A DNA stretch of 64,000 nt from Clostridium intestinale DSM 6191 (lineage in GTDB: Bacteria; Bacillota; Clostridia; Clostridiales; Clostridiaceae), in contig NZ_FQXU01000011.1 in NCBI RefSeq assembly GCF_900130055.1, positions 94,716-158,715 on the forward strand. The letters run 5' to 3'. The position numbers and the translations under genes are program-made. This document shows, piece after piece, positions 1-7,647 of the stretch (its first letter is position 1; every line of letters begins with the position of its first letter). The notes beneath the pieces are model-generated. The model searched no databases. It was not told the DNA's origin and saw only the letters and a program-made list of their open reading frames with translations.

Positions 1-520
1 TACAGGAATAAGAAGAGGTCATAGCGAATCCTTTATCATTTGATTCTTCTGGCAGTGTGAGTATATAAAAATTTGATTTATCTGAGTATTCTTTTAAGAA
101 TATACCTTCAGTATTACTTGTTACTAGTATAAAATGAGAATTTTGTAATAGCTTTGTGCATGTATTTAAGGCATCTAAAGTTTCTTTAGTATTTCCTGAT
201 CTAGAATATAAAATTACTAGTATATTAGATAAGTCTTTTAAATAAGTATATGGATTGTTTAAAATTTCTGAAGCTGGAATAGAGTTTACAGGAATTTTAA
301 GTTCTTCTGATAAATAGGGCATAAGGGTATCTCCTACATAGGCAGATGCACCTGAACCAATTAATAATATTCTAGATATAGTGTTATTTAGTAAGGGCGT
401 TAGAAAATTATTAATTTCATCCTTTTTGCTTTTAATAGAATAATATATTTTTTGCCATAACTTAGGCTGTTGTTTTATTTCTTCCAATGTGTAACAACTG
501 TTGTTAGGAAGAATTTTCAT
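1..520 (-). CDS. SIS-domain sugar isomerase, AgaS-like (3' part beyond window)
   Basis: The reading frame starts at ATG 518-520 behind AAGGAGT and runs leftward off the window, so only the first ~173 residues are seen. It shows a SIS (sugar isomerase) fold: a glycine-rich LLIGSGASAYVG strand-loop, then LYSRSGNTKET, the phosphosugar-binding serine loop. The later GFAMTSSYS segment resembles AgaS (tagatose-6-phosphate ketose/aldose isomerase, also described as a galactosamine-6-phosphate deaminase). SIS assignment is firm; the substrate is inferred. It is divergent from the SAM riboswitch-hom unit, and no PTS partner is visible on the remaining side. Confidence 0.75.
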   Translation of the reverse strand, partial: MKILPNNSCYTLEEIKQQPKLWQKIYYSIKSKKDEINNFLTPLLNNTISRILLIGSGASAYVGDTLMPYLSEELKIPVNSIPASEILNNPYTYLKDLSNILVILYSRSGNTKETLDALNTCTKLLQNSHFILVTSNTEGIFLKEYSDKSNFYILTLPEESNDKGFAMTSSYSC

Positions 521-639
521 TGAATATCAACTCCTTAAAATGTGATAGAAAGAGATGGAAAACCTTTTCTTTTTAATATATTATTAAGTATAATGAAAAA
601 GGTTACTATATTTAAAAATAATTATTTATTTAAAAATCA

Positions 640-667
640 TTGCAATTTTATATGGTAGAAGTATAAT
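640..667 (+). promoter_or_regulatory. SigA-type promoter of the SAM riboswitch-hom unit
   Basis: TTGCAA (640-645), a 16-nt spacer and TATAAT (662-667). Transcription would begin near 674, about 20 nt before the aptamer. Confidence 0.7.
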
Positions 668-693
668 AAAAGTAATGAAAAATACAAAATGGT

Positions 694-803
694 CTTTTAT
701 CAAGAATGGTGGAGGGACTGGCCCTATGAAACCTAGCAACAGCTAACACTCATTATGTTGGAATTGTGCTAAATCCTGCAGGTATATCCTGATAGATAAG
801 AGG
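694..803 (+). ncRNA. SAM-I (S-box) riboswitch aptamer
   Basis: The core GAGGGACTGGCCCTATGAAA, followed by CCTAGCAAC, the later GTGCTAAATCCTGCAG block and the closing GATAAGAG strand, match the SAM-I consensus in the right order. Helix P1 is formed by CTTTTATC (about 694-701) with GATAAGAG (about 795-802). SAM-I aptamers bind S-adenosylmethionine and usually switch off methionine-pathway genes by forming a terminator. Here the only downstream gene is hom, so SAM is expected to throttle homoserine production. Confidence 0.95.
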
Positions 804-851
804 AATAATAATTTTGCATACATATATTAATGTGCTTTATTAGCTATTTCT

Positions 852-898
852 GCTTATCTTATAGTAGAAGTAATTTTTTTATTTCGCTATAAGTAAGC
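852..898 (+). promoter_or_regulatory. Probable expression-platform hairpin of the SAM-I riboswitch
   Basis: GCTTATCTTATAG (852-864) can pair with CTATAAGTAAGC (887-898). The same GCTTATC strand is complementary to the 3' strand of aptamer helix P1 (GATAAG), so it could form either an antiterminator with P1 or this hairpin. The U-run after the hairpin is poor (TGTTTAATAGTTT), so termination at this exact site is inferred, not clear. Confidence 0.5.
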
Positions 899-972
899 TG
901 TTTAATAGTTTAGCTTTAGCTGTTTTTATATTTGGTAAAAGGCCACTTTTAATTAATAAGGGGGCTTTTTTT

Positions 973-2184
973 ATGGCAAAAATTGCATTAATGGGTTATG
1001 GAGTAGTAGGAAGCGGATTAATAGAACTAATAGATAATAACAAAAGCAAGATAGACAATTTAGAAGTGTCTTCTATACTTGTACGATGTTTAAGCAAACA
1101 TAAGGGTAAAAAGTATAGTGAATATTTAACTGATAATGTTGAGGAGTTTTTTAGTCAAGAAAGCGATATTGTAGTTGAGGTTATGGGCTCATTACATCCA
1201 GCCTATGAATATGTGAAAAGGGCACTACAAGCTAAAAAACATGTGGTAACTGCAAATAAGGATCTTATAGCGGAGTATGGTGGAGAACTATTATCTTTAG
1301 CTAAAGAGAGTGGATTGACGCTGAAGTTTGAAGCTTCTGTAGGTGGAGGAATTCCTATTTTAAAACCACTGATAGAATCTTTAGAAGGAAATAGTATAAA
1401 AAGTATAAGAGGAATATTAAATGGTACTACTAACTATATTTTAACTAAAATGTACAATGAAAATATTGATTATGAAGAGGCTTTAAAAGAAGCTCAAGCT
1501 TTAGGGTTTGCTGAGGCTAATCCTGATTCAGATGTCTTAGGATATGATGCTGCAAGAAAGCTTGCTATATTATCAACTATAGCCTATAAGAATAGAATAT
1601 CATGGAAAAATATAAACATAGAGGGTATAAATAATTTAGAAAGACAAGATTTTATATATGCAAAGGAACTTGGGTATAGAATAAAGTTAATAGCTGAAAG
1701 TATAATGGAAGGGGATCAGGTGTATGCCTCTGTAAGACCAGCCTTAGTTAAAGAAGGAAGTATACTTTCTACTATTAATAATGAAGTTAATGGAGTTGTG
1801 TTCCATGGAGATGCAGTGGGAGAGGTTAGCTTTACTGGAAAAGGAGCTGGAATGCTTCCAACAGGCTCAGCTGTTTTTGGGGATGTTTTAGATATAATTA
1901 GAGGAAGAAAAGAAACTTCTGAGAATTATCTTAATGAAATATTAGTAAATAGATATATAGATAGTGAGGTAGGAGTTTTAATAAGGATAAAAACAGAGGA
2001 AAAGAAAAATGTTATTAAAAAGTTAAGATTAGAGTTCCCAGATCTACAATTAGTAGGGGAAAAGAGAGATGAGCTGGCATTATATATAAATACTTTAGGT
2101 GAAAGCAAAATACAGGAGGCTTTAGAGAGACTAAAACTTGATGGGAATATAACTTCTTTTAAAAAGTTACTTAGAGCAGTTTAA
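973..2184 (+). CDS. hom: Homoserine dehydrogenase
   Basis: Reduces aspartate-4-semialdehyde to homoserine with NAD(P)H, the branch point to threonine and methionine. The 403-residue protein begins with a Rossmann motif G8-Y-G-V-V-G-S-G, then TANKDLIAEYG, the catalytic-domain segments SVGGGIPILKP and GILNGTTNYILTK, and FAEANPDSDVLGYDAARK. The last ~75 residues resemble an ACT regulatory domain, normal for Gram-positive enzymes of this length. The ATG follows an AGGGGGC ribosome site. It is a single-gene unit under the SAM-I riboswitch, so the methionine branch (via SAM) rather than threonine appears to set transcription. Confidence 0.95.
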   Translation: MAKIALMGYGVVGSGLIELIDNNKSKIDNLEVSSILVRCLSKHKGKKYSEYLTDNVEEFFSQESDIVVEVMGSLHPAYEYVKRALQAKKHVVTANKDLIAEYGGELLSLAKESGLTLKFEASVGGGIPILKPLIESLEGNSIKSIRGILNGTTNYILTKMYNENIDYEEALKEAQALGFAEANPDSDVLGYDAARKLAILSTIAYKNRISWKNINIEGINNLERQDFIYAKELGYRIKLIAESIMEGDQVYASVRPALVKEGSILSTINNEVNGVVFHGDAVGEVSFTGKGAGMLPTGSAVFGDVLDIIRGRKETSENYLNEILVNRYIDSEVGVLIRIKTEEKKNVIKKLRLEFPDLQLVGEKRDELALYINTLGESKIQEALERLKLDGNITSFKKLLRAV

Positions 2185-2185
2185 A

Positions 2186-2214
2186 TAAAAAAAAGAGGCC
2201 TAGGCCTCTTTTTT
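2186..2214. terminator. Bidirectional terminator between hom and thrS
   Basis: GAGGCC-TA-GGCCTC stem flanked by an A-run on the left and a T-run on the right, so it can serve both convergent genes. The thrS stop codon (2213-2215) lies in the flanking U-tract. Confidence 0.9.
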
Positions 2215-4150
2215 AGTTCTCTTTACTAGCTATTTCTTGAGTTATTCTGTTAACAAAAGATTCTAAAGATAGAGCACCTTCGTCTCCATTTTTTCTACTT
2301 CTAACAGAAACTTCTTTGTTTTCAGCTTCTTTTTCTCCAACTACTATTATATAAGGAGATCTTTCTAATCTTGCTTCTCTTATTTTATAACCTATTTTTT
2401 CTGCTCTATAGTCAACTTCAACTCTAACACCCTTGTTTAATAAAGTTTTGCTAACTTCTTCAGCATAGTCATTATACTTATCAGATATAGGAAGTATTTT
2501 AGCTTGAACTGGAGCAAGCCAAGTTGGTAGAGCACCAGCATACTTTTCTATAAGCATAGCTAGAGTTCTTTCATAACAACCTATAGAACTTCTGTGGATT
2601 ATATAAGGAGTTTTCTTTTCTCCATCTTTATCAACATAAGTCATTTGGAATCTTTCAGCAATAGCAAAGTCAATTTGAACTGTTATTATAGTATCTTCTT
2701 TACCATGAACATTCTTAAATTGAATATCTAGCTTAGGACCATAGAAGGCAGCTTCATCATCAGCTTCATAAAAATCAATATTTAGATGATTTAAAATATC
2801 TCTCATTAAGTTTTGAGTTTTTTCCCAAGCTTCAGGGTCATCTATATATTTTTCTTTATTTTTTGGATCCCATTTAGAGAATCTATAAGTTATATCATCT
2901 TGAATTCCTAAAGTTGTCATTACATATTTTATTAAATCTACAACTCCTTTAAATTCATCTTCTAATTGCTCAGGTGTAACTATTAAGTGACCGTCAGCTA
3001 AAGTAAATTGTCTAACCCTTATAAGTCCATGCATTTCACCAGAAGCTTCGTTTCTAAACAAAGTAGAAGTTTCTGCATATCTTTTAGGTAGATCTCTATA
3101 GCTGTGTTGTTCAGCATTGTAGATTGTATATTGGAATGGGCAAGTCATAGGTCTTAACCCAAAAACCTCAACATCATTTTCCTCATCTCCTAAAACAAAC
3201 ATACCATCTTTATAATGATCCCAGTGACCAGATATTTTGTAAAGATCACTTTTGGCCATTAAAGGTGTTTTAGTTAATAAATAACCTCTTTTTTCTTCTT
3301 CATCTTCAATCCATCTTTGAAGAACTTGAATTATTTTAGCTCCTTTAGGCATTAATAGTGGAAGTCCTTGACCTACATTTTCATTAGTAGTGAATATTCC
3401 AAGCTCTCTGCCAAGTTTGTTATGATCTCTTCTTTTAGCTTCTTCCAAAGCCTCTAAGTGAGCATCTAACTCAGATTTTTTAGGGAAGGCAGTAGCATAA
3501 ACTCTAGATAACATCTTGTTTTTTTCGTTTCCTCTCCAGTAAGCTCCAGCAGATCTGATTAATTTAACTGCTTTAACTGTCTTAGTGGATAAAAGATGAG
3601 GACCAGCACAAAGGTCTACAAATTCACCTTGCTTATAGAAAGATATAACCTCATCTTCAGGAAGGTCGTTTATAAGTTCTATTTTATAAGGTTCATTTTT
3701 TTCTTCCATTAGTTTTAAAGCTTCTGCTCTTGGAAGTTCAAACTTTTCTATTTTTAAATCTTCTTTAGCTATTTTAGCTATTTCTTTTTCTATTTTGTCT
3801 AACTCATCTTGAGAAAAGTTTCCATCTTTATCAAAATCATAATAGAAACCATTTTCTATAGAAGGCCCTATAGCTAGCTTTGTGTCAGGATATAATCTTT
3901 TAACTGCTTGAGCTAACATATGAGAAGCAGTGTGTCTAAAAGCAGCTTTACCTTCTTCGGAATCGAATGTGCATATACTTAATTCAACATCCTCATTAAC
4001 TACATAACGTAAATCAACCACATTTCCATTAACAATACCACAACATGCAGCTCTAGCTAAACCTTCACTAATACTTTTAGCTATTTCATAGACTGATAAA
4101 CCAGATTCAAGTTCTTTTATAGATCCATCTTTTAAAGTAATTTTAACCAT
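2213..4150 (-). CDS. thrS: Threonine--tRNA ligase
   Basis: Charges tRNA-Thr with threonine. The 645-residue protein has all class II ThrRS parts in order: a TGS domain (residues 1-62), the zinc-dependent editing domain with H73-x3-H77 and DLCAGPH, class II motif 2 (TLFRNEASGEMHG, then RVRQF), motif 3 (YERTLAMLIEKYAG) and a C-terminal anticodon-binding domain with IVVGEKEAENKEVSVR. The ATG follows AAGGAGAT. A T-box leader upstream places it under tRNA-Thr control. Confidence 0.98.
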   Translation of the reverse strand: MVKITLKDGSIKELESGLSVYEIAKSISEGLARAACCGIVNGNVVDLRYVVNEDVELSICTFDSEEGKAAFRHTASHMLAQAVKRLYPDTKLAIGPSIENGFYYDFDKDGNFSQDELDKIEKEIAKIAKEDLKIEKFELPRAEALKLMEEKNEPYKIELINDLPEDEVISFYKQGEFVDLCAGPHLLSTKTVKAVKLIRSAGAYWRGNEKNKMLSRVYATAFPKKSELDAHLEALEEAKRRDHNKLGRELGIFTTNENVGQGLPLLMPKGAKIIQVLQRWIEDEEEKRGYLLTKTPLMAKSDLYKISGHWDHYKDGMFVLGDEENDVEVFGLRPMTCPFQYTIYNAEQHSYRDLPKRYAETSTLFRNEASGEMHGLIRVRQFTLADGHLIVTPEQLEDEFKGVVDLIKYVMTTLGIQDDITYRFSKWDPKNKEKYIDDPEAWEKTQNLMRDILNHLNIDFYEADDEAAFYGPKLDIQFKNVHGKEDTIITVQIDFAIAERFQMTYVDKDGEKKTPYIIHRSSIGCYERTLAMLIEKYAGALPTWLAPVQAKILPISDKYNDYAEEVSKTLLNKGVRVEVDYRAEKIGYKIREARLERSPYIIVVGEKEAENKEVSVRSRKNGDEGALSLESFVNRITQEIASKEN

Positions 4151-4187
4151 TTTATTTTATATCTCCTTTCAAATTTAAATAACAAAA

Positions 4188-4421
4188 AAACTCCCGTCCC
4201 AATAAAAATAAAGGGACGAGAGTATTAATTCCCGCGGTTCCACCCTAAATTGCTAACTAATAGCCACTTAAGAAAATCGTAACGTGATTGTAACGGACTT
4301 TATTAGAGTCACTCAGAGGTGGTTTTCAGCTGAACATATTTAAAGATACTCACACCAATGTATCTTCTCTCTGAAAATATAAAAAAGCTTACTCTTCTCA
4401 TCATAGAATTTCAATATTGTT
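4188..4421 (-). ncRNA. T-box leader (tRNA-Thr sensing) of thrS
   Basis: On the minus strand the invariant T-box AGGGTGGAACCGCG lies at 4246-4233. It is followed by a strong terminator, CTCTCGTCCC pairing with GGGACGGGAG (4222-4190), and a U-run. The bulge-side sequence GAAAACCACCTCTGAG holds the ACC codon for threonine (4321-4323, with a second ACC at 4318-4320), matching the downstream synthetase. Uncharged tRNA-Thr should pair with the specifier and with the UGGN of the T-box, and so favour read-through. Confidence 0.95.
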
Positions 4422-4428
4422 TTAGATA

Positions 4429-4457
4429 ATTATAGTTTTAAAAATTTTGTATGTCAA
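4429..4457 (-). promoter_or_regulatory. Consensus SigA promoter of thrS
   Basis: On the minus strand: TTGACA (4457-4452), exactly 17 nt, then TATAAT (4434-4429). This is a full match to the housekeeping consensus, consistent with constitutive initiation and control by the T-box afterwards. Confidence 0.9.
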
Positions 4458-4534
4458 TAGATTAGAAAAATTAAAAGCAATCTTTTATAGATTGTCTCAT
4501 ATAATAAATCATATAATTGCTGGAGGAAGAAATA

Positions 4535-5311
4535 TTGATTCTTTTAAGAGGGCTAGTAGCTGGTGTGTTTACAATAATACTTAGTTTTTTACTATCTAAG
4601 TATAGAGAGTTAGTTATATTATATATACCAAACTTCACTAAAAAGTATATATATGAAGATTTAGAAGAAAAGTATAGCAGCTATTTAATTGTATATTATT
4701 TAATGGCGTGGTTAATATATCTAGTGTTATTTTTGATAATAGTTAATTTTTTTGATTTGATTGGGTTAAATGCAGGTTTTGATATGATGAACACCATGGT
4801 TGTAAGGAAAGAATATTGGATATTTCCAGCGTTAATCTTTTCTCTACATCTCTCAAACATAATAGTTAAAAGACTTTTTAAAGCAATACTAGAAGAATCT
4901 TATGAAGAATTTATAATTTTTATGTTCTGTAAACAAAGATGTTTTACTTTAAAGGAAATGATAATAAGAATATATTTTAGCTCTAAGATATATAGGATTT
5001 ACTCTAAAGTTATACTTACTGTATTATCCGTGTATATTTTTTTAGGTATGCTTTATTATTCTAATATAAATAACCAAGGTATCATTATTAATAATTATTT
5101 TTCAATATTAGAAAAAAAGTATAGTTATGATGATATAGGAATTATAGTTGAAGAGTATAGCTGGAAGGAGCATAAGTTTACTCTAGTGTTTAAGGATGGA
5201 TCCATATGGAATAGTTCAGGAATACTAACAAGTTCTAAATCGGAAGAAAATTATAAATTAATGAAGATTATAGAGGATAAAAGTGAAGTGAAAGCTATAG
5301 AATTGAAATAA
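4535..5311 (+). CDS. Hypothetical membrane protein
   Basis: Not recognised. The frame is open from 4517, but TTG 4535 sits 8 nt behind GGAGG (4522-4526), which decides the start and gives 258 residues. There are four likely membrane helices (starts near residues 5, 50, 95 and 155, e.g. LIYLVLFLIIVNFF and VILTVLSVYIFLGML). A ~70-residue soluble C-terminal tail rich in beta-forming residues follows (KFTLVFKDGSIWNSSG). It is divergent from thrS. No motif ties it to a family. Confidence 0.75.
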   Translation: MILLRGLVAGVFTIILSFLLSKYRELVILYIPNFTKKYIYEDLEEKYSSYLIVYYLMAWLIYLVLFLIIVNFFDLIGLNAGFDMMNTMVVRKEYWIFPALIFSLHLSNIIVKRLFKAILEESYEEFIIFMFCKQRCFTLKEMIIRIYFSSKIYRIYSKVILTVLSVYIFLGMLYYSNINNQGIIINNYFSILEKKYSYDDIGIIVEEYSWKEHKFTLVFKDGSIWNSSGILTSSKSEENYKLMKIIEDKSEVKAIELK

Positions 5312-5386
5312 ATATTTTAATATTATATATAGATGGTATTAAAATCAATGTCGAAAAATAATTAATAGAAAGTTGTTACAAATATA

Positions 5387-5415
5387 TTGACGAAATATGG
5401 TGAAAAATATATAAT
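5387..5415 (+). promoter_or_regulatory. SigA-type promoter of a candidate small RNA
   Basis: TTGACG (5387-5392), 17 nt, TATAAT (5410-5415). It lies inside the gene-free stretch 5312-5616 and points to a hairpin terminator ~90 nt downstream. Confidence 0.75.
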
Positions 5416-5421
5416 TTAACT

Positions 5422-5545
5422 ATACAAAAGATAATTAATAAATACTAAAGAATACGTGTATAAAATACTATATTAAATTCAATAAAGAAACTAATGAAGG
5501 ATCAAGATCGGTGGTTATTATATAAGATAATCACCGATTTATAAT
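5422..5545 (+). ncRNA. Candidate small RNA, ~120 nt, unknown
   Basis: A near-consensus promoter ends at 5415 and a strong hairpin, ATCGGTGGTTAT pairing with ATAATCACCGAT (5507-5538, one G-U pair), is followed by a T-rich tail. There is no convincing ORF between them; a 16-codon frame starting with the ATG at 5493 overlaps the hairpin but lacks a ribosome site. The hairpin is also the only visible terminator downstream of the 4535-5311 gene, so it may simply end that transcript. Confidence 0.5.
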
Positions 5546-5572
5546 TTTTCCATTAAATTAGTAAATTTATTA

Positions 5573-5600
5573 TTGATTTCTTGTTAAATACATGTATAAT
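5573..5600 (+). promoter_or_regulatory. Promoter of tRNA-Leu/tRNA-Gly unit
   Basis: TTGATT (5573-5578), 16 nt, TATAAT (5595-5600), ending 16 nt before the tRNA-Leu 5' end. Confidence 0.75.
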
Positions 5601-5616
5601 ATTAAATGTAGAAGTT

Positions 5617-5700
5617 GCAGATGTGGCGGAATTGGCAGACGCACTAGACTTAGGATCTAGCGCCTACGGCGTGGGGGTTCGACTCCCTTCATCTGCACCA
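5617..5700 (+). tRNA. tRNA-Leu (anticodon TAG)
   Basis: Acceptor GCAGATG pairs with CATCTGC, with discriminator A and encoded CCA (5698-5700). The anticodon loop is CTTAGGA. The long variable arm (CGCCTACGGCG) is typical of class II leucine tRNAs, and the T-loop is GTTCGACTC. Confidence 0.97.
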
Positions 5701-5703
5701 ATT

Positions 5704-5778
5704 GCGGAAGTGACTCAATGGTAGAGTGTCACCTTGCCAAGGTGAAAGTTGCGGGTTCGAATCCCGTCTTCCGCTCCA
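5704..5778 (+). tRNA. tRNA-Gly (anticodon GCC)
   Basis: Acceptor GCGGAAG/CTTCCGC, discriminator T, encoded CCA, anticodon loop TTGCCAA, T-loop GTTCGAATC. Three nt after tRNA-Leu and co-transcribed with it. Confidence 0.97.
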
Positions 5779-5783
5779 AAAAA

Positions 5784-5810
5784 AGAAACAGCTAAAGCTG
5801 TTTCTTTTTT
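5784..5810. terminator. Bidirectional terminator after tRNA-Gly
   Basis: AGAAACAGC-TAAA-GCTGTTTCT with A- and T-runs on either side. It also ends the convergent HNH gene, whose stop codon is at 5810-5812. Confidence 0.9.
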
Positions 5811-6214
5811 TACGATAATTTTAATGCTAATTGAGCTAATTTCAAATCTTCTAACATTTCGTAGGTGTAAAAGTAATTGCCCATAAGATAGAATATAATA
5901 TCCTCTTTTAGGTAACCTTCTTTATATAACTTTAAACTTTTAGTTAGTTTTTTAAAGGAGTTATTGGAGATGTTAAGAATATTTGATAACTCATAGACCG
6001 TATAATATTCTTTTGGTAATATATTTAAAAGCTTATTCTGTAACTCTAACTTATACTTAAGGTCTGTTTCCTCACATCTATGTGGACCATTTTTACCTCG
6101 ATGATGCTCTTGACATAGATATTTATAATTTAGAGGGAAATCTAATCCACCTTCACTTCTGTGAACAATGTGATGAATATCAGCTTTTTTTCCACAAATC
6201 TCACAATAATACAA
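5810..6214 (-). CDS. Small HNH-domain protein
   Basis: 134 residues. The N-terminal ~45 residues form an HNH/zinc unit: CEICG, then DIHHIVHRSEGG, an Asn (N29) and LCQEHH. This gives Cys-x2-Cys and Cys/His pairs plus the HH and N expected of HNH nucleases. The rest looks like an all-alpha, helix-turn-helix-like region (YTVYELSNILNISNNSFKKL). The TTG start at 6214-6212 is forced: the preceding in-frame codon is TGA, and AGGAAGG lies 10 nt upstream. Such free-standing HNH proteins are often domestic or phage-derived; the role here is unknown. It sits between tRNA units. Confidence 0.8.
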   Translation of the reverse strand: MYYCEICGKKADIHHIVHRSEGGLDFPLNYKYLCQEHHRGKNGPHRCEETDLKYKLELQNKLLNILPKEYYTVYELSNILNISNNSFKKLTKSLKLYKEGYLKEDIIFYLMGNYFYTYEMLEDLKLAQLALKLS

Positions 6215-6354
6215 TCAACTAACACCTTCCTATTCAAAATATTTTATTTACTAATATTATATGATATTGGGAGTAAAAGTTCAATCTATAGAAGTGAATA
6301 TGAAAATATGAACATTAAAGATTGTATGGGATAAACTAAAAGTAATTGGAGAGC

Positions 6355-6383
6355 TTGAAATAGGGTAAATAATACTATATACT
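6355..6383 (+). promoter_or_regulatory. Promoter of the unknown gene at 6420
   Basis: TTGAAA (6355-6360), 17 nt, TATACT (6378-6383). Initiation near 6390 leaves a short leader. Confidence 0.6.
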
Positions 6384-6419
6384 AAAGTTATAGATATATT
6401 AAAAATGAGGGTGATGAAT

Positions 6420-7094
6420 TTGAGGATGCAATTTAATTCATTTGACTACTGGAAAGAACAGATAAACAAAAGCAGAACTATAAGAGGTCATGTATTTGTA
6501 GATGAACCTATAAATAAGAAAACTGTATATCTCCATAGCCTTATTTTTTGTAAAAATACTGGTATAGAGAATGTCTGGGCACCATTTCCAAATGCTAAAG
6601 CATTATTAGGGTATATACAATATTCTTTTTTGCAAGAAGCTTTTTATAAGTGGATATACAGTAGGGAAGAAAAGATCAACTTTATTCCATACAATACAAC
6701 CGAAGAAGTGATTAGTAAAGCTGCTAGAGATAAAAAAATAACAAGTAAAGAAGAAAATAATATGAGAAGGCATTTAAATATGATAAAAAAATGCTGGGAT
6801 TTAAGTGAAGATAGGATTCTTTTAGAACTTAGAAAATTCTCTATAGATTTTAATAAGACGTGGCTAGGGGACAATACTGAGTTCATATATTTAAAGACTT
6901 TTTCTAAAGCTGAGGACTTAGGAGCTTTTGTATTAGAAACTGGGAAATTATTAAATAGTGATAATAAAATTGAGGATAAAATAGGCATGGATGAAAACAA
7001 TTTCATAAGAGTCTGTAAAACAGCATCCTCTATTAAAAAGAGTGGAGAAGAGCTTAAGGACGTCCTAGCTAAAAAGCTTACTGAAATATTATAA
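6420..7094 (+). CDS. Hypothetical protein between tRNA clusters
   Basis: Not recognised; about 224 soluble residues with no signal peptide or membrane helix. The frame is open from ATG 6405, but the only ribosome site, AGGGTGAT (6408-6415), fits TTG 6420 or ATG 6426 better. The N-terminal half has aromatic-rich segments (FDYWKEQINKSRTIRGHVF, WAPFPNAKALLGYIQ). The C-terminal half is highly charged and helical. It lies between the HNH gene and the second tRNA cluster with its own promoter, a placement compatible with acquired DNA, although no integrase or repeat is seen. Confidence 0.7.
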   Translation: MRMQFNSFDYWKEQINKSRTIRGHVFVDEPINKKTVYLHSLIFCKNTGIENVWAPFPNAKALLGYIQYSFLQEAFYKWIYSREEKINFIPYNTTEEVISKAARDKKITSKEENNMRRHLNMIKKCWDLSEDRILLELRKFSIDFNKTWLGDNTEFIYLKTFSKAEDLGAFVLETGKLLNSDNKIEDKIGMDENNFIRVCKTASSIKKSGEELKDVLAKKLTEIL

Positions 7095-7099
7095 AAAAC

Positions 7100-7128
7100 T
7101 TGACATTTATTTTATGAGTAAATATAAT
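7100..7128 (+). promoter_or_regulatory. Consensus promoter of tRNA-Arg/tRNA-Gln
   Basis: TTGACA (7100-7105), 17 nt, TATAAT (7123-7128): a perfect SigA match starting 6 nt after the previous gene stops. Confidence 0.9.
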
Positions 7129-7142
7129 AAACAATGTGAGTT

Positions 7143-7219
<77 letters not shown>

Positions 7220-7226
7220 GTTTTTT

Positions 7227-7301
7227 TGGGATGTCGCCAAGCGGTAAGGCACCGCACTTTGACTGCGGTATTCGTAGGTTCAAATCCTGCCATCCCAGCC
7301 A
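7227..7301 (+). tRNA. tRNA-Gln (anticodon TTG)
   Basis: Acceptor TGGGATG/CATCCCA, discriminator G, encoded CCA, anticodon loop CTTTGAC, T-loop GTTCAAATC. Confidence 0.97.
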
Positions 7302-7309
7302 AAAAAAAC

Positions 7310-7338
7310 TTGACAAGATTATGCATAATATGTATAAT
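7310..7338 (+). promoter_or_regulatory. Consensus promoter of tRNA-Gly/tRNA-Lys
   Basis: TTGACA (7310-7315), 17 nt, TATAAT (7333-7338). A second perfect promoter, so the last two tRNAs can be made independently of the first pair. Confidence 0.9.
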
Positions 7339-7353
7339 AATTCTTGTGTTATT

Positions 7354-7427
7354 GCGGGTGTAGCTCAATGGTAGAGCCCTAGCCTTCCAAGCTAGTTACG
7401 TGGGTTCGATTCCCATCACCCGCTCCA
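7354..7427 (+). tRNA. tRNA-Gly (anticodon TCC)
   Basis: Acceptor GCGGGTG/CACCCGC, discriminator T, encoded CCA, anticodon loop CTTCCAA. Confidence 0.97.
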
Positions 7428-7433
7428 TTTTAT

Positions 7434-7509
7434 GCACCATTAGCTCAGTTGGTAGAGCACCTGACTCTTAATCAGGGTGTCCCCGGTTCGAACCCGTGAT
7501 GGTGCACCA
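7434..7509 (+). tRNA. tRNA-Lys (anticodon CTT)
   Basis: Acceptor GCACCAT/ATGGTGC, discriminator A, encoded CCA, anticodon loop CTCTTAA. It reads AAG. Confidence 0.96.
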
Positions 7510-7512
7510 GAA

Positions 7513-7542
7513 AAGAACTATGTTAACATAGTTCTTTTTTTG
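7513..7542 (+). terminator. Terminator of the tRNA cluster
   Basis: AAGAACTATGTT/AACATAGTTCTT near-perfect palindromic stem followed by a seven-T run. Confidence 0.9.
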
Positions 7543-7574
7543 TTGTCTTTAATTATATCTATTTCATCCAATAA

Positions 7575-7603
7575 TTGTTTCAATGATACTAATATGTTAA
7601 AAT
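7575..7603 (+). promoter_or_regulatory. Promoter of the RpiR regulator gene
   Basis: TTGTTT (7575-7580), 17 nt, TAAAAT (7598-7603). Confidence 0.6.
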
Positions 7604-7647
7604 ATACGTAATGCAATTCCAAAATGAACTTAAATAGGAGTGATATA

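Noticed and set aside
4151..4187. Separate small gene between the T-box and thrS
   Set aside because: Only the terminator tail and the thrS ribosome site are present.
5493..5543. 16-codon ORF in the candidate small RNA
   Set aside because: No ribosome site and fully overlapped by the hairpin stem.
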